64,000 bases of DNA from Miscanthus floridulus (lineage: Eukaryota; Streptophyta; Magnoliopsida; Poales; Poaceae): the NCBI RefSeq assembly GCF_019320115.1, contig NC_089594.1, positions 20,482,055 to 20,546,054 on the forward strand, read 5' to 3'. The translations under genes and the position numbers were made by a program. The notes beneath the pieces were generated by a model, which had not been told where the DNA came from, ran no database searches, and was given only the letters and a program-made list of their open reading frames with translations. Below, piece by piece: positions 32,849 through 45,360 of the stretch; position 1 is the stretch's first letter, and every line of letters begins with the position of its first letter.

Positions 32849-35800
32849 TTACTCAAACATTTGGGGATAAATCTTTCTCAGATCCTCTTCTCTTTCCCAA
32901 GTAGCTTCATCATCTGTATACCGATTCCACTGCACCTTGCAATCTTTATGATTCAGCTTCTCGTAACTCTTTCGGCAGTTTCCAAGATCTTTATCGGATA
33001 CTCTTCATAAGTAAGATCCTCCTTAACAGCAAGTTCTTCCAAAGGAATTTGCTCTTCTGGTACCCTCAAACACTTCTTCAATTGGGAAACATGGAACACG
33101 TCATGCATACCTGACAAACTCTCAGGCAGTTCCAACTGATAAGCTACTTCTCCACGTCTCTCTAGGATCTTAAAAGGTCCAATATACCTTGGTGCTAACT
33201 TTCCCTTCATATTGAATCTTCTCACACTTCTCATTGGTGACACCTTCAAGTACACATAATCACCAATCTCGAAAGTCAGCTCTCTTCTGCGAATATCAGC
33301 GTAACTCTTCTGTCGGGACTGAGCTACTCTCAAATTGTCTCTAATCATTCTCACTTGTTCTTCCGCGTCTCTAAGGACATCGGGTCCAAACACTTGAGTT
33401 TCTCCAGTCTGATTCCAGAACAAAGGCGTTCTACATTTACGCCCATACAGCGCCTCGAAAGGTGCCATCTTGAGACTCTTCTGATAACTGTTGTTATACG
33501 AGAACTCTGCGTATGGCAGACTCTTATCCCAACTATCACCATACTAAAGTGCACAAGCTCTCAACATATCTTCCAAAATCTGGTTGATCCTTTCAGTCTG
33601 TCCATCAGTTTGTGGGTGGTAAGCAGAACTGAAATTCAACTTTGTCCCTAAAGATCTATGTACTTTATGCCAGAATTGCGATGTAAACTGAGTGCCTCTA
33701 TCCGACACAATTTTCTTGGGAACACCATGTAGGCACACTATTCTTTCCATATACAACTCTGCTAGTCTTGCACCTGTATAGGTAGTTTGACTGGTAAAAA
33801 GTGGGCAACCTTGGTGAGTCGATCCACTATTACCCATATTGAATCATAGCCTCTTTGAGTGCGGGGCAATCCTACGATAAAATCCATACCAACTTCTTCC
33901 CATTTCCATTCAGGAATCTTCATTGGTTGTAGTAACCCTGCAGGTCTTTGATGCTCAGCTTTCACTCTTTGACAAGTGTCACACAAAGCCACGTATTCTA
34001 CCACATCTCTCTTCAAACCATACCACCAATACTTCTCCTTGAGATCCAAATACATCTTGGTACTTCCGGGAAGTATAGAATAAGCAGACTCATGGGCCTC
34101 TTACGGAATTGCATCACGGATAGCCTTCACTTCAGGTACACATATCCTTTTTCTGAACCAAAGAGTGCCATTCTCATCCATTATGAATCCGGGTGCCTTT
34201 CCAAGCACTATATTCTCTGCTATCTCCTTAAGTTTTTCATCCTCCAATTGACCTTTTCGTATCTCTTGCTCCAATGTAGGCTCTATCACCAATTCCATTG
34301 CATTAGTGACAAGGCTCAAGTTGAGATACTCTATTTCAGCACACAACTCTGCTGACATAGATGTTATCTGAAGTCCATTGGCATAGCTCTTTTTGCTAAG
34401 TGCATCCGCTACAACGTTTGCCTTTCCCGGGTGATAATGCACTTCCAAATCATAGTCTTTGATCAATTCCAACCAACGACGTTGTCTCAGATTCAGATCT
34501 GATTGGGTGAAGATATACTTCAAACTCTTATGATCAGTATAGATATCACTCTTATGTCCAATTAGATAATGTCTCTAGATCTTCAAAGCATGAACCACAG
34601 CTACCAATTCCAAGTCATGAGTAGGATAATTCAACTCATGCTTCCTTAGTTGTCTAGATGCATATGCCACCACTCTTCCTTCTTGCATAAGCACACATCC
34701 AAGGCCCAAACGGGATGCATCACAATATATAGAGAAGTTCTTGCTTAAATCGGGCAGAATTAATACTGGAGCTGTAGTCAATCTCTTCTTTAGCTCATCA
34801 AAGTTTGCCTGACATTTATCCGACCATACATACTTAGCATTCTTTTCCAACAGAGCTGTCATAGGCTTGGCTAGCTTGGAAAAACCTTCAATGAACCTCC
34901 TATAATATCCAGCTAATCCCAAAAAGCTACGAATCTCACTTACAGTTGTTGGTGGTTTCCAATTCAATACATCTTGCACTTTGCCTGGATCCACTGCTAT
35001 TCCACCATTGGAGACAACATGATCCAGAAAAGAGACTTCCTTCAACCAAAACTCACACTTGCTTCGCTTAGCGTACAACTTATGTTCTCTAAGCTTTTGC
35101 AAGACCAATCTTATATGTTCAGCATGTTCTTCTTCAGTCTTGGAGAATATTAGTATGTCATCTATGAATACCACTACAAATTTATCCAGAAATTCCATGA
35201 ACACCTTATTCATCAGATACATGAAGTATGCAGGTGCATTGGTCAATCCAAAAGACATCACGGTGTACTCATATAATCCATACCGTGTAGTGAATGATGT
35301 CTTGGGTATGTCCGAGTTTCGGATCTTAAGCTGATGATAACCTGAGCGGAGATCAATCTTGGAGAACACATGGGCTCCTCTCAACTGATCAAACAAATCA
35401 TCAATCCTAAGCAAAGGGTATTTATTCTTGATTGTAACATCATTAAGTGAACGGTAATCCACACACATTCATTGACTACCATCCTTCTTATCCACAAAGA
35501 TCACAGGTGCCCCCCACGGGGAAGAACTGGGGCGTATGAAACTTTTTTCTTGCAACTCTTTTAGTTGCTTCTTAAGCTCTTCTAATTCATTAACTCCCAT
35601 TCTATATGGACATTTAGCTATTGGTGCAGTTCCAGGTAATAATTCAATAATGAATTCAATGTCTCGGTCAGGTGGCACACCTGGCAAGTCATCGGGGAAG
35701 ACATCCGGGAACTCCTCCACAACACGATCTTGTTCATTGACTTCACCATCTAGCTGGTTCACTATGGCTGTAGGCTGGGCTTGCACTACCACTTCTACAT

Positions 35801-36194
35801 AGATTCTATCTCCATTGAGTGATGTCACAACCACAGATTTCTCCTGACACTGAATCACTGCCCGGTGTTGTTTCATCCAATCCATTCCCAGAATAAGATC
35901 AATTCCCGCTGTTCTCAACACAATAGGCTTCACCTTGAAGTCTACCCCCCTTAAGGAAATGCTAGTTGAGGGGCTCCAATAAGAAGCTGGCATACTACCT
36001 CCTAGGGAATTTACTAGTATGGGGTTTTTCATGGCACACAAAGGTATGCTATGCATTCTAACAAAAGCTTGGGAGATAAAAGAATGCGAAGCACCAGAAT
36101 CAAAAAGTATGGTAGCAGAGATAGAGTTGACGCTGAACGTACCCAACATGACCTCAGGCGTCTCCTGAGCTGCATCAGATGACACATAATTCAC
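32849..36194 (-). pseudogene. Gypsy pol: protease, RT, RNase H, integrase, chromodomain-like tail
   Basis: Minus strand. Protease LFDSGASHSFIS (about 36060-36105); RT from about 35500, with the catalytic box FIDDIL (about 35150-35170, in place of YVDD); RNase [16 protein letters not shown] (about 34690-34735); integrase zinc region ending CDTCQRVK; integrase core with MDFIVGLPRT and SDRGTQF, and YHPQTDGQTERI (about 33590-33630); GPFKILERRGEVAYQL; chromodomain-like end with stop at 32849-32851. Nonsense codons near 35469, 34572, 34098 and 33544 and frameshifts near 33800 and 32950 disable it. Most stops look like C-to-T or G-to-A changes. The copy cannot make a full polyprotein. Confidence 0.93.
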
Positions 36195-37205
36195 CTTCGC
36201 AGTGTGAGGTGGTCGGGCGTTGAACTTCTGATTGCTGGTCTGGTTCTGAGGTGCTTGTTGGTTCTGCTTCTTAGGACACTAATGAGCATAGTGACCCACT
36301 TCTCCACAGCGATAGCAGGCATTGGGATTGTTGGGTGCACCACTCTTCACAGGAGCATTGTTGGGCACTCCTTGGCGTGTTGCAGGATTGCTGGTCTATT
36401 GCGGGGGACGCTGATTTCCAAACTGTTGCTGGTAGTGAGGGTGTTGCTGGAACTGGTTCCGCTGAGGATACTGACCACGGTTTCCCTGGTGAGTTGGTCC
36501 TTGATTCCTCTGCTGGAGACCTTGCTGGGGATAAGCACATGGGCGAGTGTTGCTTCCAGAAGCTTGCCCTTGGAGCCTTCTCTTCTTAGCTTCCATCTCC
36601 TTGCGCTTATCGTCAATCACGATAGCGCGATTCACCAAAGACTAGAAGTTAGGGTAGGTATTAGACATCAGCTGGAGCTGCAGTCCATCATAGAGTCCCT
36701 TGAGGAAACGGCGTTGCTTATCCTTGTCGTCCGCTACATCATTTGGAGCATAGCATGATAGTTGTGCGAACTTGTCCCGATACTCCGACACAGTCATGGA
36801 TCCTTGCTTGAGGGACCCGAATTCTTCTTGCTTCAGTTCCACTAGTCCATCAGGAATATAGTATGACCGGAAATTGTCCTTGAATTCCTGCCAGGTGATA
36901 GCAGGAGCATTGTTGGGACGTCCAAACTGGAATGATTCCCACCAATCCTGAGCAGCTCCTTGGAGTTGCCCAGAAGCGTACAACACCTTCTCAAGGTCGT
37001 TGCATTGTGCTATGTTCAGTTGTTTCTCCACAGCACGCAACCAATCATCTGCCTCCATAGGATCTGAGGCATGGGTGAACACCGGTGGACGACCTTTCAT
37101 AAACTCTCCACGCTTATCTCTGACCTGAACAGGCGGTGGTCCTCTTGCAGGTTCGTTCTCCAAGCGCTGCATCATAGCTTGCATCAGCTGCGCTTGCATT
37201 CCCAA
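36195..37205 (-). pseudogene. Gypsy gag with CCHC zinc knuckle
   Basis: The capsid-like part (36642-37205) contains DPMEADDWLRAVEKQL, AAQDWWESF and FKDNFRSYYIP, typical of the plant retrotransposon gag domain. A Q/N-rich linker follows, then the knuckle CYRCGEVGHYAH-stop-C near 36290-36330. Stops near 36639, 36396 and 36280 interrupt the frame. Gag would form the particle core. Confidence 0.88.
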
Positions 37206-37984
37206 TATTTGTTACATAGTCACAGGTGGCGGTGGTGGTGGATTTATGAGAGCATCACATCCACGACCACGGCCTCTGCCTCTTCCTCCTCTTGCGGTCA
37301 TCTGTTTTCCAACAAATGTGCAAAATTTAGAGATTTTCCAATTATAGAGAGCTTACAAAAGATAAGAAACAATGCTGAGAATTTTCTGGACAAGATTCAA
37401 ATTCAGTAGTTCAGTAAAACTGTTATAACTCGAGTTTCAGAGATCCAACAGAGGTGCACCAAGATTTGTTAGAAAGCTTAGGAGATCAGCTACAACTTTT
37501 ATTTAGATCACTTTTACAGATTCTGACACACACATAGTCAAAAGTAGAGCTAAACCGAATCTGTTCTGGGTTCCAGACAGCGCAGGAACATCAACTTGTG
37601 TCAGCTAGATCTCACAAACCTGAACATCTATTGATGTGATTCTAGAGACATTTGAAAGATACAGAAGTCTAGTTATCTCCACAAAAATTTCAGAATTTTT
37701 GACAGCCCAGATTTCGAGATACCAGATAAAGAACACAGGCTGCTCCAGAAATTAGCACAGCAGAGATAAGGTAAAGCGAGACATCTGCAATAAGATTTCT
37801 TTCTAAACTTAAAGTTCCAATCTAAGGAAGTTGTGGACATGCCCACAAACTCCCAGCAATCAAGCAAATACCAAATCAACCAAGTTCACAAATTAAACAT
37901 CTAATCATCCAAGTTCACAAGACCAAACAAGACTAAATAAGAAACACGAACTAACGACGTGGTAATCTAGATCAAGGCACCTAA
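37206..37984 (-). other. Spacer between accessory ORF and gag
   Basis: AT-rich internal leader of the gypsy element. No ORF of note. Confidence 0.5.
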
Positions 37985-38839
37985 CACCTATGGAGCGGTG
38001 TCAATCATGGTGAAGGTCCGGCGCTTCTTCTTGTAGATGGATGGCTGTCCAAGTTGAGCTCGAAGTTCATCCACTTGCTTCTGGAGGCGTCTCTGAGCCC
38101 TCTGAGATGCACGCAGTTCTCCTTTGACTTCCTCATCCACTCCCTGCATAGCGTGGACATGCTGTACCGTTGCTTCCAGAGTTGGGTCATTCTCTAGTGG
38201 AGCCAAAACCTACCAAACACCCTCATGATCATTTTGAGGAAGGAACCTGAAGCGATCCTCCCTCATGGCCTCAAAGCGACGCCCATGGTAATGGATTGTA
38301 GGCGTTCTGTGCTGCATCCTCCATGCCATCCAAGGCATGGGCTCTCCTGGCAGGGGCACAGTGGACAGTCTCCACCTCATGTCCATTCTTGACGTCGTTC
38401 CAAGCGGTGACCACCAGCTCTACCTTCCAGAAGGTAGCCTCCAATGGATGCTGGTACTCGGCGCGAGTGGTAGCTGATGGAGGCGTGCAAGTCGGGGTAG
38501 TAGTCGTCCAGCACGTGGGTGAGGAGGGTGTGGTAGTAGACTGTCTCTGGGGCTGGCTTGAAGTAGTACTTGCACTTCTAGCCAATCTCCTCATCCACCA
38601 AGGGGGACAGCTAGGGATGGTGCAGGTGTAGGGGAAGTAGTCGTCGACTCCTCAGGTGTAGCTACGACAGGATAGACCGGCGCGATGACTGGAGTAGGAG
38701 CAGGTGCAGGCGTCGGGGTAGCCATCTCCTCATCGTCGGAGATGATCACAATCTCCCTCTCCGCCTGTGGGGCACGCGGGGTGAACAGGGCACGATAGCC
38801 GGCGGTGCTGAGGCGAGCAGTCTTCGGGTTATGAGACAT
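37985..38839 (-). pseudogene. Accessory ORF upstream of gypsy gag (broken)
   Basis: Located between the primer-binding site and gag on the coding strand. Three consecutive open pieces, in different frames, run MSHNPKTARLSTAGYRALF-, then a Thr/Pro/Ser-rich part with EATFWKVELVVTAWNDV, then NDPTLEATVQHVHAMQG and a predicted coiled coil (ELRASQRAQRRLQKQVDELRAQL). I do not know its function. Proteins of this general make-up occur in front of gag in some grass Del/Tekay-type elements. Frameshifts near 38590 and 38270 and a stop near 38207 break it. Confidence 0.6.
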
Positions 38840-39015
38840 CTATAGATTTAAAGTGAGATAGAATTAGAATCAACAATTTTAAATAATAGATTAAGGTATG
38901 AAAGCATAAATGTTTTAATAAAATAACAAGAATAAGACAGTAAGCAAGAAACCATAGGAGGCAAAGATGCTAAAACGACCATTTTCTAACTAGGCTTGCG
39001 TCCTACAGTCAACAC

Positions 39016-39028
39016 GGCTTTGATACCA
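39016..39028 (-). promoter_or_regulatory. Primer-binding site (initiator Met-tRNA)
   Basis: On the minus strand TGGTATCAAAGCC lies two bases after the 5' LTR end. It matches the 3' end of plant initiator tRNA-Met (TGGTATCAGAGC) with one difference. Confidence 0.88.
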
Positions 39029-39031
39029 ATT

Positions 39032-42024
39032 TGTCACACCCCAATTTTAAGGATAAATTGAATGCACTAACTCATATGTGCCTAGGGATCAATCACACAC
39101 ATAAGCTGACAAATTACAAAAAGTATCATCACGGTGTCTCTTACATCAAGAATCATAATATAACTTAGTTTACATCACACAGCGGAAAGTAAAAGGTAAC
39201 TCTCTCACGTGGAACACCATCACAGGGAAGGTCAACTGGTTGACCACAAGCCTAAAAATCCTCGGGAATTCCTCATACCCGTTGTCATCTGTTACCCATC
39301 TGGGATTTTTATCCAAATAAAGAAATAAACAAGCGTAACTACATCCCGTACTTAACAAGTTAACATGGGGTTATGAAGCTCAAAAAGGGTTTGACTCTGG
39401 CTTACTGCAGTTAGCACTTTTAGTACGACAAGCTTTTATTATCAGATATTATCAAGTTATGCTTAAGCTCCATTTAATCCCATATGAACATATATCAGGG
39501 TCAAGTGTACCATATATCATCATTGAACAACTTAAATGATCATCAATAAGTAACCAGTTATTCTGTGAGTTTTCCGGGCCGCTCGTAACCGTGAGCACGA
39601 CTGTTATAACAGTTTGTTACCCTCTGCAGAGGTGGTGCACATTCACCGCGAGTCGTGATCCCCATATGCCTGGGTTAATTACTCCCATGTCACTGCCAAG
39701 GTGAGCGGGCAGGGTACACTATGAAGCCATTTCATAGGTTTCACTAACAAGTTAGGGCCGCTAGGTTTCCTTGGCAGGCAGATGTAGGAACCCCCCTTTC
39801 CTATGGCACATATCCATCGCGGCTATACTCATAGGAACATAGGCAGCCCTATACCCAACGTGGCAAGCCCCATTTGCGCCAAAATGGTAACCTCTAACTA
39901 GCTAGAGAAGTTCCTATTACTGAGCTAAAGTTAGAGCCATATGACTCTCCCGGTTGCACTGTCAATCCCAGCTTTTGCCGACAGATAAGTCCTTATGGAG
40001 GGCCGGGAGCAACATGATCAAAGGTCATTTGCACCTTCGTCCTATGGAGCAGTTGTTATATATCATGTTAAACTCTTAGTTCCATAGAGTCATTCATCAT
40101 CATGTAGATCAAGTTTAGTTAGAGCACTAGCAATCTACCCATATGCAATTACCCCATAGGAGTCAAGGGAACAAGTCATCAAATGTCTAGAATGTCCTTA
40201 GGGTTATCAAAATTAGACACATGCACATGAGTAATTGATTAAAGTGAAATAGGACATCAAGGTAGACCCATGCTATGCTTGCCTTGGTTCACAAACTCTT
40301 GCAGGTCCTGCTGGTCGTCAAAGAATTCTTGGTCTCCAACGTTCTCCTCACCGTCTGAACGCGACCAACACGGCAACATACAACATTCCAAAAGCATTCA
40401 TGCCAAGCAAACATTCCTATCATTAGAACAGTACACCAACAGTATAGAAAACAAGATAAAATCTTTGTGAAAATAATCTACGTCTCGCTACGTTCACGTC
40501 AACGCGAAGTTCACGAAAAACGGAGCTAAAATGCGAAAGTTATGATTTAAACGGGATTTCCTATAGCAATATATTTAATTAAATCTAACCAGGAAATTAA
40601 AATATTCCAAACTTGACTAACAGTGGTTCTAACATGTAGCTTATGGAATTACGAAGCTAACGCGATTTGAATGGATCAATTCAGAGCTAAAACGACAATT
40701 TTATAAGCAAAACAATTCAAATGGCATTTCTGTAAATACTGAAAACGTATTTTAGACTAAAGCATTGAACTTTACACTTTCAAAACGTGAATGCGTATTT
40801 GGGGATTTACGCTAAGGATTGCGGGTTCAAATAAATGAAAACCGAGGGGCTCTTAAGCTAATTGACCTCCGAAGAGGTATCTTCTAATCTTGACCGCAGA
40901 TCGGAAAACGGACGGCTGGAATCAAATTTGGGGGAGAGAAGAGAAGGGAGACCCAGCCGGCACAGTGACGCCGGCGGCAAACTCCATGGCCGGCGGCGTG
41001 GAGGTCACTGACGCGCACGAATAGAGGCCTACGGGCCACGGTTGGCGCAACCGAGAGCACCGGGGTTAGCGGGGGAAGTAGGGGGTCTCGGCCAAGCCAA
41101 TACGGCGGCCGGAGGACGCGGGTGGCGCGGTGGCCGCCATGGCCGGCGGCCGAAGCTCGCGGGCGCATGCAGCAATGGCCAAACAGGCCGCCAAAAGCCA
41201 AGGGAAAAGGTTGGGAAGAAAGAGGAGAGCGAGGGGAGGCTCACAGCGGGGAGAAACGATGACGGAGACGGCTCGGGGAAGACGGCGATGCGGACGGCGA
41301 TCTTCGGTCGGCGGTGCTCCTCCGTGCAACGGTTGCTGGGGCTTCCGAGGCGAGAGCGGGTGAAAACGGAGCGGGGAACAGCAGGGGGCGCGCGGGGGGG
41401 GGGGGGGCTCGGCTCCTTTTTATCGAGGCCAAGGAGCGGGGGACACTCCCACGACGCACGTCGTGGCGGCGGTTGCAGCTGCGTCAGGCGTGGGTAGGCG
41501 GTTCTGAGCCACGCGGGAGGAAGGGGACGGCGCCGATAGGCGGGGCCCGGGGGTCAGCGGCTGGGGACGCGAGGAAGGCGCGGCGGTTGCGCACGTTATG
41601 CTGGGCTGGCGCGGCTTGCTGGGCCGAGCGAGGCGCGCGGCTGGGCTGATGGCTGTGCTGGGCCGCGCAGCGCGCAAGGGGGAGGCGAGCTGGGCTGGCA
41701 GGGCGTAATGCGTGAGCTAGGCCGCGGGAGGGAGCTGGGCCAACAGCCGAAATGAGAGAGAGGAGAGAGTGAGAAGGATTTTTTTTCCAAATAGATTCCC
41801 AAAAACATTTTCAAATAGGTTTTGAATTCATTTGAACTTTAAATCAAGATCAATCATCACAAAATTAGATATGCAGCAGCATGTATGCATCAAAAAGTTT
41901 CTAACCTTATTTTTAATTTTAATTTCATAAAATTTATTATTTTCCTATATTTTAATGCACACATATTTGCATAAATAAATCATATTTACTAATTTTAAAA
42001 GAATGTAATTTTTAGGGTGTTACA
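39032..42024 (-). repeat. 5' LTR of the gypsy element
   Basis: 2,993 bp, the partner of 29801-32799. Differences are mainly single substitutions and 1-3-bp indels. It contains the same GC-rich block (about 40880-41750), with a G13 run near 41395. Confidence 0.93.
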
Positions 42025-42698
42025 GTCGGCCCAATGCAAAGACCACGAATACCAGAGTATATACGCCCGGAGTAGTTACGCCCGGCGCTGAGCAAGAGGA
42101 CTATTATGGCACAGTTGAAGAAATATACGAGCTCCAATACCATGGTGAAAAAGCACCTAGGCCAGTCACATTCAAATTCCAGTGGTTTAATCCTGCAGTA
42201 TCAAAAAAGTCCCCTAAACTTGGGATAGTCGAAACTAGACAGGATTCCTTCTATCCAGGAGATGATGTCTATATTGTGGCTCAACAAGCCAGGCAAGTTT
42301 ATTATTGTCCATATGCTTGCAAAACCGACCCACGTCTTCAGGGTTTGTATATTGTGCACAAGGTATCACCACATGGTAAATTACCTCGCCCAAACGATGA
42401 TGATTACAACTTGAACCCACCCACGCATGATGACGGGGAGTTCTATCAACAAGACGAGGGGCTACCAGGGATGCTTGAGATAGACTTAACAGGAGAGATT
42501 GAAATGGAAGTAGACGAGGAATGGGTTGTTGACGAGGAAGCTGCAGATAAGGTGCATGATCTGAGAGACTTGAAAATGCTTGATGGACTACAACTAGGCA
42601 ACGACAGCGATGAGGATGAGGCTGTTGACGATTTGGAGGCTCTTGATAGTGATGACGATACCTATCGTTCAGATAATCCCGATCATGAAGAATATTAG
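42025..42698 (+). pseudogene. TNP2-like transposase, DUF4216 C-terminal part
   Basis: Continuation of the CACTA transposase after the gypsy insertion. If the LTR element and one target duplication are removed, the frame runs straight through (...SYKKSR / PNAKTT...). It shows the DUF4216 signature (FKFQWFNP, GIVETRQDSFYPGDDVYIVAQQA, VYYCPY), then an acidic tail of about 100 residues ending SDNPDHEEY with a TAG stop at 42696-42698. The upstream lesions make the gene non-functional. Confidence 0.88.
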
Positions 42699-42810
42699 AA
42701 ATACATGTAATACTATGTTATTTTGTAATTACATTTTCTTTTTTTTGCATACCTTGCTAAGTACTTCTCGTTTATCTTGACTAATACTGGTTTATTCTTT
42801 TTAATTGCAG

Positions 42811-45150
42811 GTGATGGAGCCCACTAGGAGGAGCTATCACTCGACTTACATGAGATCGAGGGACACGCCACAGGCTGAGGAGACGGAGGCGGAGGCGGAG
42901 ACGTCACAGAGGCAGAGGAGGCCGAGGGGCAGGCCCAGGCGGGAGCCGTCGACTAACCACGAGCGCGGCTCCTCATGCTCTTCTAGGGACGACGATGGCC
43001 CTCTGCCCACGGTGGGCGAGGAGGCGGCTCCACAGATGTACAACGAGGAGGTGGTTCCGCACACATCCGAGGAGGGGGCAGGGGGTTCGATTTCCTCTGC
43101 AGCCTCCAAACCCTACTTGTGAGGTCCCAGCCAGCTCCCGAAGCGACCGATTCCTCCTCACCGCCGCCCACTGATTGCACCCGAGGGGGATAAGTAAGTA
43201 ACTTCATATGTTCTTCATTTGATATGTTGAAAAATGATAATAAGAGCTAATAATAACTATTGTTAACCACTTGTGCAGGAACTGGATGCTTGTGGAGGAG
43301 GGGATCGAGGCTCGCAATGTCAATGGGATCCTGGGACTTCTGTGCAGGGAACACTTCCCTGGCCTGGTGTGGACGTCATAGGATGAGGACCCAGTGGTAC
43401 CCTCGTTCGACCAGTATGCCCTCGTCGCCACCGACACTGAGCAAAGAAACTTGGCGGATCGGGTGATTCAGGAGTTGTGGGTAAGCCTTTCTCGCACTAC
43501 GGCCCTCAATTCATTGCATTCAATGCACATTCTTTAAACAAAATAATGGATACCTCGTGTCTTTATGCAGGACTTCTTCAGATGCTAGCCGGGACAGGAG
43601 GATAGGGCGTATCAGGTGGCTTATGCTTCCTGTAAAAGGCGTGTCTCGGACTTGTATTACGAGGCCCACCTCCAGGCGCACAGAGACTACGACGCCACCT
43701 TCCGTAACAGAAGAATCAACAAGACACAGGCAAGAAGGGAGACAGAGGTTCTTACCAGGGAGCAGTACCTACAGGTAAATAGAAAACATCTCCTATTGAT
43801 TTCTTCTTAGATTAACTATGCCTAATTTGATCTTATGATGGCTTGTAGGTGATTCCAAACTGGTGCGCCACCCACCCCGATTGCTGGGCTGCTATAGTGG
43901 ATAAATGGTTGGATGCGGACTGGCAGAGGGCGCACCAAGAGAAAAGCGAGCACCGTATGATGATGCTAGGTGTACCTCACCATCAGGGCAGCACCAGCCT
44001 CAGCAAGTATGCGAAGACATATGTAAGTCTCCACCATTTGTCTTATCTAGCCGTGCTCAGTTTTGCATTATTTCTTACCACATGTTGTTGTCTTTCTCGT
44101 AGTCGGCAGTGCACAGTGGCCAGCCAATTGGCCAACTCACGGCGTATGCTCTGGCCCACATGGGCCCGGCAAAGTCCAACATCGAGTACAACCTGGTTGC
44201 GGGCCCAGAGGCGTACACCAACTCCAGCGTCCACACCCGCCTCACTTCTTACACGGAGGCGGCAAGGTCAGTCCACGGGCTCGACTACGATCTGAGGACC
44301 GAGGAGCGCCTTGATCCTGAGCTCGTGATGAGGGTGGGGGAAGGCAAGAAGCATGGGCGTTTCTGGATTGGCGACGGCATCCTCGACACGGGATCTACTC
44401 CTCCTCTCCACCGCCTCCGAGCAGCGAGCACGAGCTCTAGCGTGCCCATAAGGCAACAGCCGTCATCGGTGGCGGCACTCCAGGTTAGTATTCCAGTTTC
44501 ATTCGTCGTTCTTTGTCATTTACATTCCTTAGCTATGTATTATTGAAACATTGGTGTCAAATGTTGCAGGCCGAGCTGCAGCAACTTTGGTCCTAGCAGG
44601 AGGCCCAGCTGGCTGAGCGGTAGGCTGAGCGTCAGAGGCTACAAGCTTTGGAGGCCTAGCAAGCAGGTTTGCTCTAGTTCGTGCAACAACTTGGGCTGCA
44701 ACAAGGTTGGGAGATCCCAGCCAACCTGCTTGCACCACCACCACCACCACCACATCGTCCAGATTCTACTCCGGTGAGTATGAGTACGGATGCTTTACTT
44801 TCTATGCTCATGCTTAGTGTCAAACCTAGTGATGGCCTTCGTGCCGGATTTGTTGATGTGTGGGCCTTCGTGCCGGGTTTGTTGATGTGTCGGCCTTCGT
44901 GCCGGAAATGTGGTTGTCGGCCTTCATGCCGACGTTTTTCTTGCAGGTTTTGGAAACCTCCCCGTGTAGGGGAGGTGCTGCCGAAATTTCCAACTTTTCT
45001 TTAAACTGCTTACATTTTTATCTTGTCACTCACATGCAATCTCTTCTCTTTTGTGCAGCATCAATCGGGGGCGGCGTCGAACCATCTTGGAGGGTCGCCG
45101 GCATCGCAAGTTGGGGCGTCGCAACCCTCACATTCGTCGTGAGCCGCTTC
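42811..45150 (+). pseudogene. CACTA second gene, Transposase_24/TnpA-like
   Basis: TnpA-type proteins bind the subterminal repeats. The N-terminal part (from 42814) is basic and Glu/Arg-rich. Exons with good splice signals follow at 43279-43480, 43571-43774, 43849-44022, 44103-44483 and 44570 onward. Family words: NWMLVEEGI, RVSDLYYEAHLQA, WCATHPDCWAAIVDKWL (like the IPxWC..W..L core of PF03004), HMGPAKSNIEYNLVAG. Nonsense codons near 43379 and 43586, and three near 44596-44661, disable it. The Gln/Glu-rich end fits a coiled-coil region. The last exon lies near 45058-45142. Confidence 0.78.
44832..44992 (+). repeat. GGCCTTCGTGCCGG repeat cluster, right copy
   Basis: Four units of about 29 bp, then TTTTTCTTGCAGGTTTTGG-AAACCTCCCCGTGTAGGGG and AGGTGCTGCCGAAATT. 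Direct repeat of 25983-26140. The last word also occurs in the right arm of the hairpin at 26457-26656. Confidence 0.7.
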
Positions 45151-45360
45151 CGGAGTCAGTTTTATGTAGGCATGCCTTTATGTATTGAACTTGTGAACTT
45201 TGAACTTGTGGTTTGTAATATATTATGGATTTCGGACATAATTGGTCGTTTGTGATATATATGTGTGGTTTATGATATATTGTGTTGAATTGTGGTTTCT
45301 AATATATATATATGCACTGTTGTTTACATGGAAAAGCAAAAAACAAAAAAAAATTTGTTG

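Larger units (their letters stand above)
29801..42024 (-). mobile_element. Ty3/gypsy chromovirus-type LTR retrotransposon (12.2 kb)
   Basis: A complete structure: LTRs 29801-32799 and 39032-42024, target-site duplication GTCGG on both sides (29796-29800, 42025-42029), primer-binding site for initiator Met-tRNA, polypurine tract, gag and pol on the minus strand, and an extra ORF before gag. A chromodomain-like C terminus after integrase (CKVQWNRYTDDEA-WEREEDL) suggests the Tekay/Del lineage. Both LTRs end TG..CA and differ by roughly a few percent by eye, so insertion is fairly recent. Coding parts carry several nonsense codons and frameshifts. Confidence 0.93.

Noticed and set aside
36204..36758. 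184-codon plus-strand frame
   Set aside because: It is antisense to gypsy gag, whose domains are clear on the minus strand.
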